This document shows positions 57,003 to 64,000 of a stretch of 64,000 nucleotides of DNA, one piece after another (within the stretch, counting starts at the first letter, position 1; each line of letters starts with the position of its first letter). Source of the stretch: Adiantum capillus-veneris (Eukaryota > Streptophyta > Polypodiopsida > Polypodiales > Pteridaceae); NCBI GenBank assembly GCA_014529385.2, contig CM043968.1, forward strand, positions 126,237,018 to 126,301,017, given 5' to 3'. Position numbers and translations under genes: made by a program. Below the pieces are notes generated by a model. That model saw nothing but the letters and a program-made list of their open reading frames with translations. It was not told the origin of the DNA and did no database searches.

Positions 57003-58604
57003 TATAAAGGAGCTACAAAGCAGCTACAAGCGGAAAAACCAAAGAAAAACAAAAATTATATTACAAGGGCAGTGTCTTACATGATTTTGCAATTTTTTAT
57101 GTTTGATTGCGGATATTGATAATATTTATGCCCTTATATACCTTGTTTTGCAACAAGAAGAGATCAAATGATGAATTTGGGTCTATAGATGTGTAAATAT
57201 CACTAAATAAGAGTGTTTTTGGAGCTAAAAAGTGGAAAAAAGTGGTAATCCAAGTCCAAAAATCACAAAGAAGTGTATATTCATATACACAGGGTTACCA
57301 GCTATTTATCGTGTATGTTTGGAATTTTTTGGCTTCAATTTGCTATTTTCTTTTATTTTTTATGATTTTCTTAATAAAAATAAAAGAAAAATAAAAAAGC
57401 AGGTGAAATGAGATCGGAAAAAAGAAAAGAATAGACGTTGATGATCCTAATGACAAGGGCAACCCATGGTAAAAATGGGGTACAATTCTGAAAAAGTTGC
57501 GGAAAGCCCGAAATGACAGAATTTTTGGCAAAGTGGACAAATTTCTCAGAAACAGGTCAAACGGAGTCCAAATTGAGAAATTTCAAATCCTAAAGTGCAT
57601 TTCACGACGAGATAGGATCACATGTCAAATTTGGTAACAAGTGATCCGGGAAGCCCGAAGTTAAGTATTTTTCACTTCACTATCAAGCTCATTTCCACTA
57701 TTACCTTCTTGGAGAGAGCAAAGAGCACACAGGAGCATCCGACCTTCTACCGCCTTCTACGACTGCTACGAGAGCTCAGAGGACACCAGACATGAGAGGT
57801 AGACTTGTTGCCATAAGCTTTTGATGCTTATTGTTAACTTTTGTCGCGAAAACTCACCAAAACCAAGAAACAAGAGCAAACGGGGAATGGGGAGGAACGC
57901 TAGGTAGGGGCACAACCGCCTAACCAAACCTTGCAAGAACTTAGAGGTGGGTTACCCTAGTATAGGAGATGAGTTTCTAGCACTCAAAGCTCGAGAAAGA
58001 ACGACTGGAAAAACCCTAGGTCAACAGAGCCTGCAAGAGGCAAACAGAAAAAAATTGTCGGAACGACACAAAACTTCTCAGGAAGCTTAACAACATCGAG
58101 GGCAATGCAACCTTGGAGTATCTTCGGGTTTGGATCACCAAAAGTAGGTCGGAACAACTGATTCGGCTGCGGACACACAAAGCGTCATTTTGGCATAACG
58201 GCTGAAATTGACGACCGAATGAGATGAAACTTCACGAGCAATTTCCACTATACATGGATGACTTATGTTTGCAAGCAAAACCCAAAAGAAAGCTGATTCA
58301 CTTACCGATGGTGAAAAAGACGCTTTCGGGCAACCAAATGGAGAAAGATGGAGAACGGGGAGCCAAAGTCAAGTTCAACCAAATAGGTGGCTTCACAACA
58401 TATCCAATGAGCTGGAAATGCAACTCTCGAGAAGAAAAGTTGAAGAAATTCAACTCCAAGGCAAAAAGACGACTTCGGAGACTGAAATGCCTATTAGGGG
58501 GCTTTTTAGCTAAACTGATGACTTTTAAGTTGAAAACTAGTTAGCAGGGCTTAGGGCACTAGCACAAAGCATTCTTTGCACAAAAAGACCAACATTTCAA
58601 GAAA
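57003..58604 (+). other. Element C region between pol and the palindrome array
   Basis: The first 400 bp aligns with the 3' non-coding region of D. The remainder has no firm gene. A short open stretch at 58265-58513 (LHNISNELEMQLSRRKVEEIQLQ) has coding character but no known motif. Eighteen bases at 58251-58268 are identical to the RT YMDD site region of this element (53205-53222). Confidence 0.6.
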
Positions 58605-59615
58605 AGACATCATACGCGTATGATGTCTCACAGCATAATTTTCACATCCATTTCAACATTTGAGTGCATAGCCTCATTCCACATGTTAATCACATCCTAT
58701 GAACCAAGTATCATGAGAATTGGAGTTAGAAAACCCAAGGAAAACCAAAAAGACGCAAAGTAGGCCATAAAATTGATTTTTGGTCCTAATTTTGTCAAAA
58801 TAACTCCAAACTCATTGAAACTTTGTAGGATTGTTGATTAACACATCTACAAGCTATCTGGAACCAAAAAGCACCATTTTGACACAAAAGACATCATACG
58901 CGTATGATGTCTATTTGCACTTACAGAGCCAAAAATGCTCATTTGTCATCATACATCCATTATATATATCTAATACATGCTACATATGAAGTTTGGAACC
59001 ATTTGGTCAAGTGGATCACCCCATTAGCCCAATTAAGAGAAAATCCTTCATACAAAGCCTATTTTTGTCCCAAATCCAGCATATTCAAGTCCAAACCAAG
59101 ATTTGAGTATAAACAGTCCTTCACTAGCACATGGAGAGTCCACAGAACCAATCCCATGAAAAAGTGATGAAAAAGACATCATACGCGTATGATGTCTCCG
59201 GAGCCATTTTTAGTCCAAATTCTATCCAAACTTGATAAATCCACTGAATAAGCCTATCTAAAGCCAAAACCAAGCTTATAGAGAAAATTGGTCCAAAAAT
59301 GCACTAAAAGACATCATACGCGTATGATGTCTCACTATGTGATTTTGGCACTTCAGGGCTTCAACCACCAAACAGAAGTGTTCTACATGCCATTTGAAAG
59401 TAATCCACCAAGTTTTACCCAATTTGGATCATAAAATCCATTTCCCTTTCAAAATTTTGCCAAGAGCCTGAACTGGACTAAACTGGCCAAAACTTGACCA
59501 AATGGGATCCAAACTCAAATCCAAGCATATGATACTCATGTGTACACTATCAGTTACAAGCACAACCAATATGAAGTCATTTTGACACAAAAGACATCAT
59601 ACGCGTATGATGTCT
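58605..59615 (+). repeat. Element C palindrome array upstream of ORFX
   Basis: Five perfect 24-bp palindromes with the half-site AGACATCATACG start at 58605, 58889, 59174, 59309 and 59592. Distances are 284, 285, 135 and 283 bp. The motif is identical to that in the family-A leader at the left edge of the window and differs from D by one base in each arm. The array ends about 165 bp before the ATG of ORFX, the same relation as array to gag in D, B and F. Confidence 0.95.
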
Positions 59616-59781
59616 CAAGCATGTTTTTGAGCCCAGTTTGCATATTTTTTCACCTACATTGCATCCTTAGGCCCTGAATAGCTCATGTTTGAATTTTCAA
59701 GTCATTTGAATAGTTAAAAGCTTCATTTCGGCTTTCAGTACTAAAAAGACGCTAACTTCTGAAATTGGAGTTACAGGATCC

Positions 59782-62700
59782 ATGGATTCCGCTAAGTCAT
59801 CTGCAACTAAGAGAAAAAGACCAACCATCAAGGATGCTCTTGCGGAAGCAGAACCTTTTGATATTCCAACAGAAACCCTCAAGCCAACCAAGACTTGGGT
59901 GGAGGAAGCAGTACTAGAAAAAGAAGGAATAAAGATCTACCAGGGGACTTTCAGAGATCCTCAAGGGCAATCGGTCGATGTACCTATGATCCCACGAGAA
60001 TAAGTGGATTATAGCAGATCAGAGAACATCAGCAGATACCTGGAAAAGGCTGACTTATACAGGTTCTTCACCTCAAGACCATCAGGTGTAGACACAAGAA
60101 GAGTGTATGAGTTGGCAACATCCATTCAGAAGGATGGGAAAGCCACGTTGACAGCCATGGATGGAGAAACAGTTGAAGTACAGATCACTCCACAGCTCAT
60201 TGCAGATGCATTGAAGCTGCACAACAAAGGGAGTTCTGTCAGAGAAAGAAGGGAGGCCATAGAGGTCTATGGATCAAAGAAACAAAATACAACCTACGGA
60301 GATATGGCAGATCAACGAGCGACAACCCTTTGCCGATTATACAACCAGTTTTTCCATGTGTGCAGTAAAAGACCGCAGAAGTATACTACACCACCCCATG
60401 CCATTGCGACAACCATCACATGGGCACTGAAGAGCAACATGCCAAAAGAGGTGAATTATGCTCAATACATCCACGAGCAAGTAATCGCCATGCACAACCA
60501 GAAGCCAAAGTACATAGGAGGAGGAGAAATCCTAACAAGAATAGCTTATGAAGCTATTGGAGCTAGGGATCAAGGGCCACGGGTTCCCTCCCAGAATGAG
60601 TGGCTTAGAGAAGCCGATGAAGAGAAAGAACAGCAAGAAGTATCCAAGAGGGCGTCCACAAGAGCACGCCGAAAATTAGAAATAGTTTCAGAACCTGAAG
60701 AGGCTGTGGACGAGCCGCTAAAGAAGAAAGCGAAGAAGAAGGCTGATCCCAAGCAAACCAAAAGTCAAAAAGCCGCAAGAATGGAAAGGCTGGTGGAGCA
60801 GTTTAGAGCGGAAAGAGATCTAAAGGGGGACTTTGAAGAAATGTGGATGCCAGACCCCACTAAAGTCGGAACCAGCTCTGCCAGGCCACATGTTGATCAA
60901 TATGATCAATATATTAGAGCTTATGAGGAGTCGGAGGCCATACTGGAGCAGCAACCTGTCGAGCCTTATACTGAAGAGGAAGTACAACTTTTAAAAGCTG
61001 AGCTGAAAAAGGACGACAAGGAGAAGAAGGAAGTAGATGAGTCTACTGAACTTCGAGAGAAAGACGGGCAAGCAAACAAAGAGAAAGCCAAGATGACTGA
61101 GGACAATCAGCCCTCCTTTACTGATGTACCAAGCCCGAAGAAGACGGACATTATTGTGGAGGAGACCACAATAGAAATAGAAACAGAAGTTATGGAAAAG
61201 CCGGAGGCCGGGACCAAGGAAAAGGAGATAGATCCAGTTCAACAAAAGAAAGATGATTATGAGGATCTGGTAGCGATCGGATACAGTGAAGAAGAGGCCC
61301 TGGAGGCAGTTTATGGGATATCCCTACGAAAACAAGATGATCGGAAAGGGACGAAGGAAAAGACAAAAGGTACAATGGAGAGTGAAGAGAAAATGGACGA
61401 ACAGAACATACTAGAAGAGCCGAAGCCATTGGAGGTGGTGGCAGAAAGAGCTGTCAAGTTGACAGATGAAGATGAAAAAGACATGCACATGGTGCATGAA
61501 CTGTTCAGCAAGATTAAAGAAAGATCCAGAGCAAAGGAAGTAGCAATTGAGACAGCAAAACAAAAGGAAGCAGAGTTGCAGAAGAAGTTAGAGAATGCTA
61601 TGACTGAATCTGAAAGTCATAAAGCATCAGTCTACGATGCAGAAAACAAGAGAGACGGCTTGATACTCCAACTAGCCGAAGCTTCAAGAGAGGTAACAAG
61701 TTCACAGGAAGCAAAGGAGCGAATAGAAGATGAGCTGGAGGCAGCCAAGGATGAGCTCATTGAGCTAAGGGAAAGAGTCGAACTTCAAGAAAGGACAATC
61801 ACGAGACTCAGGACCACCCCTAGAGCTAGCAGAGCAGGAACAGAACAAGAGGGAGCCCTCGTACCAGCTCTGGAAGATCAGGTTAGAAGTTTGCAAAGAG
61901 AGCTAAGGTTAGAGCAAGTGCAAAGATTGCATATGGCGGAGGGATCATTGGTTGCAGAGGAGAGGCTCACATCAGAAAACCAAACACTAAGGACAGAAAA
62001 TGAGGCCCTCCGCAAACAGCTCCAAGACTTCCAGGAGCAACAAAGAAGAGAAACAGAGCCACCACAAGAAGAAGCAGGGGGAGCAGCCATAGAGCTACCA
62101 GAAACTGGAGAGGCAACCACAATTGAAGATCCAGCCCCAGTTCAAGAAGTGGCCTCGACTTCAGGAATCTCTGAAGAAGAAGAACAAAGGCTCCAGGACC
62201 AAATAGAAAAGTCAACAGAGGAAAGTGCCAAGGCGGAAATGGAATGGGAAAGGAGACTCCTCATCTCCATTAGACTTCAAGGTTTAGACACAAAAGTGCT
62301 CCATGAAGAGTGGATGCAACCCAACCTGCCTTTCCCTCTGATGAAATTTGATGTGATAAAGACGAAAAAGAGAATAGAGGAGGAGCAGTATGTCGCTCTT
62401 TACGAAGGCGACATCACAAAGGATGAACAATCAAAGAAGATTGTAGATTCTCAACCTAGATGGAGGAAAGGTTGGCTGAACAAATACCTAGCCTACCTCA
62501 TCTACTTGGTAGAGGCTCCAAAGGAGATTCGGGAGGATGCAACCTTCTGCCCGGCGCCAAGAGTCAGAAGCTGGAAAGACCATGGCAGGATTGCAGAAAA
62601 GAAGCCAAATTGGCTTAATTACCCAAGGATGCCAGGACCAAAAGCAGGAGAGAGAATAGGTAAAGCCTACATGGTGAAAACCCTAACGGGCACCATCAAA

Positions 62701-63057
62701 CTCTTTACTGGCTCTCCTGACCTTTCATGTCAGATGCTAAAGAAAATCTGCAGGACTCTCTTAGCATGCATTGAAGTGTTCGCACCAGATAAATCCACTA
62801 ACTCGAGTCTACTATCGACGGCCGACACAGTGACGGATTTGATGTATGATCTTTCATTGCAGCCATCACCAAAGGTGTTACATCTCTTATACCAAAGAAT
62901 TATGTTTTTGCCTAGCTTCCACATGCAAACATTCGAAGAAGCTTTCTACACCGGTTTTTTCACTCACGAAAGCAAAATATTCGGCCCAACCTTGACCATC
63001 GGCAACCTACGCTACAAATCACACTTGCAGATGCTCAAGACGACAAGACTCTATTGA
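59782..63057 (+). pseudogene. ORFX: large extra protein (about 1090 codons) between pol and 3' LTR
   Basis: ATG at 59782, one in-frame TAA at 60001-60003, then open to TGA at 63057. Codons about 75-270 resemble the putative plant transposon protein domain (PF20167 type): a YRFFTSRPSGVDTRRVYEL start and an IGGGEILTRIAYEAIGA end. A bipartite basic stretch (KKKAKKKADPKQTK, near 60720-60770) could be a nuclear signal. A YEDLVAIGYSEEEALEAVYG segment (near 61258-61320) resembles a UBA helix pair. Long heptad-type coiled coils run from about 61470 to 62060. The C-terminal 270 codons are unrecognised. No signal peptide or membrane helix is seen, so it is not an envelope protein. One stop in 3.3 kb implies recent loss of function, or readthrough. 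The exact function is unknown. Confidence 0.75.
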
Positions 63058-63071
63058 TCAAGCCTAAAAGT

Positions 63072-63089
63072 CATGTCAGGGACGACATG
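63072..63089 (+). other. Hairpin next to the C polypurine tract
   Basis: CATGTC, loop AGGGAC, GACATG, 5 bp before the purine-rich run; counterpart of 44346-44363 in D. Confidence 0.75.
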
Positions 63090-63094
63090 AACGC

Positions 63095-63107
63095 GGAGGG
63101 GGGGGAG
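63095..63107 (+). other. Element C terminal polypurine tract
   Basis: GGAGGGGGGGGAG directly before the LTR start TGTTGAGCC. Confidence 0.9.
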
Positions 63108-63316
63108 TGTTGAGCCAGCAGAGGATCACACCCACATTTTTGCTCACACCCATCATTTTGTGACCATTGATTGTAATAAATGTCTTTCCGACATTAATTT
63201 TGATTTGAGCCATTCATTAAGTAACGGGACTCAATTGAGTTTCCAGCTTGTAATCCCGAAGTAATTTCACCTGTTGATGTAAATAATTAGAGATGTTCTC
63301 ACCTCCAAGGCTGAGG

Positions 63317-63323
63317 TATATAA
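63317..63323 (+). promoter_or_regulatory. Probable TATA box of the right LTR
   Basis: TATATAA, identical in context to 1691-1697. Confidence 0.6.
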
Positions 63324-63393
63324 GCCAAAGTTTTGTAACCTAAAGAAGATTCAATTATTAATCAAAGTGAGTTTTTGAGCGCCGTGACTGTGT

Positions 63394-63394
<1 letters not shown>

Positions 63395-63480
<86 letters not shown>
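63395..63480. repeat. (GA)n microsatellite in the LTR leader
   Basis: About 86 bp of pure GA, starting about 70 bp downstream of the TATA box. It is more than three times longer than in the left LTR copy. Confidence 0.96.
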
Positions 63481-63482
<2 letters not shown>

Positions 63483-64000
63483 TTATCTTCTTGCTACGCG
63501 AGCTACGGGGCCGCCATTGGAGAAGCGTCACCGCCATTGTGTTAGCAACGGTGAGAGCTACGCACAGATACCAAGAGTGCGCGCTATCGGCTTCTACGTG
63601 TGGTAAGTTCCTACGAGCTTCGGTGTGAGTTTTCTTTCAACTCGTGTGTCGGAATAGAGCGTGCAGCATATCTATAGAACCACAACGAGTAGAGCTACAC
63701 ATTAGTACCATCGGGGTCAAGTTTCGGTCACCTGTATTTTTCGGCCTGTCTTCATACGCGTTTGCCGCACGGAGTGGTTATAGGTTGATTCTGCAGTTCA
63801 AGTCTTTAGGGTGTTGTTCTTACCTAGTGTCTAGACTTCCCCTTGAGTTTGAGATTGATTCAATGATTCTAGATCCTGTTTCGTATAGCATTCGTTCATA
63901 GTACGGATTTCAGTCACTTGCGTATTCTAGAACTTAGATTTGATTTCCTTAGTAGTGATTGTCATTAGAAGGTCGAGTAGGTGATTTGACACCCACCTAG

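Larger units (their letters stand above)
48665..64000 (+). mobile_element. Gypsy element C, 5'-truncated, with extra ORF and family-A 3' LTR
   Basis: Starts abruptly inside the gag core at about 48665; LTR, PBS, leader and gag N-terminus are missing. The order then is gag, protease, RT, RNase H, integrase with duplicated zinc module, second retropepsin, repeat tail, internal polypurine tract (56990), non-coding region, palindrome array (58605-59615), ORFX (59782-63057), hairpin, polypurine tract (63095) and 3' LTR (63108 to beyond the window). D has the same order of landmarks at its 3' end, which supports reading all this as one element. An alternative is that a separate family-A element lies behind C from about 58270. 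Confidence 0.8.
63108..64000 (+). repeat. Family-A 3' LTR (893 bp visible, runs out of the window)
   Basis: Plus-strand copy of the LTR at 1906-962, lacking only the last 50 or so bases because the window ends. It contains the TATA box and an expanded (GA)n tract. Confidence 0.93.

Noticed and set aside
59782-63057. Envelope-like gene in the usual env position
   Set aside because: No signal peptide, no transmembrane helix and no cysteine-rich ectodomain; highly charged coiled-coil protein instead.

Overview
The window is transposable-element sequence from a nuclear plant genome. The evidence is Ty3/gypsy polyproteins of the Athila/Tat type, tRNA-Asp-like primer-binding sites, a Ty1/copia fragment and a CACTA (En/Spm) transposon with a TNP2-type transposase. 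I see no single-copy host gene, no tRNA or rRNA gene and no bacterial feature. The density of nesting suggests a large-genome land plant; the species cannot be read from the sequence.

Left half (1-24812), all on the minus strand, is a nested stack. A decayed copia element K (22239-24812) was hit by gypsy element F (17982-22238). F was hit by gypsy element B (its 5' LTR starts at 17981, its body runs to 1907 and beyond the window). B was hit twice: by the Tat-like element E (7657-17608, inside B's 5' LTR) and by a young family-A element (1-1906, inside B's protease). Then come degenerate gypsy remnants (24813-27440) and poorly characterised sequence.

Middle (28664-45782): a CACTA transposon with 13-bp terminal inverted repeats, a CAT target duplication and subterminal repeats carries a truncated transposase. 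It was later invaded by gypsy element D (33557-45338), which is complete from LTR to LTR but lacks reverse transcriptase, RNase H and integrase. D's gag is itself interrupted by a 322-bp solo LTR with a perfect 5-bp target duplication.

Right half (48665-64000), plus strand: element C, 5'-truncated, with gag, protease, RT, RNase H, a duplicated integrase zinc-binding module, integrase, a second retropepsin-like domain and a tail of repeated W-[IV]-P-K motifs. It then has a non-coding stretch, a palindrome array, a large extra ORF (ORFX) and a 3' LTR nearly identical to the family-A LTR at the left edge.

The most unusual signal is shared by four related gypsy families (A/C, D, B, F). Each carries, in non-coding sequence upstream of an ORF, an array of family-specific palindromes set in diverged spacers. 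The spacing falls repeatedly into the same classes (about 285 bp and about 125 bp). The half-sites are AGACATCATACG (A/C), AGACATCCTACG (D), CGATCG (B) and GTAAATAATC (F). Palindromes stay nearly invariant while spacers diverge, and the A/C versus D motifs differ by a matched change in both arms. This points to a conserved function of the dyad, such as a dimeric protein site, an RNA hairpin or an RNA dimerisation site, that each family has rewritten.
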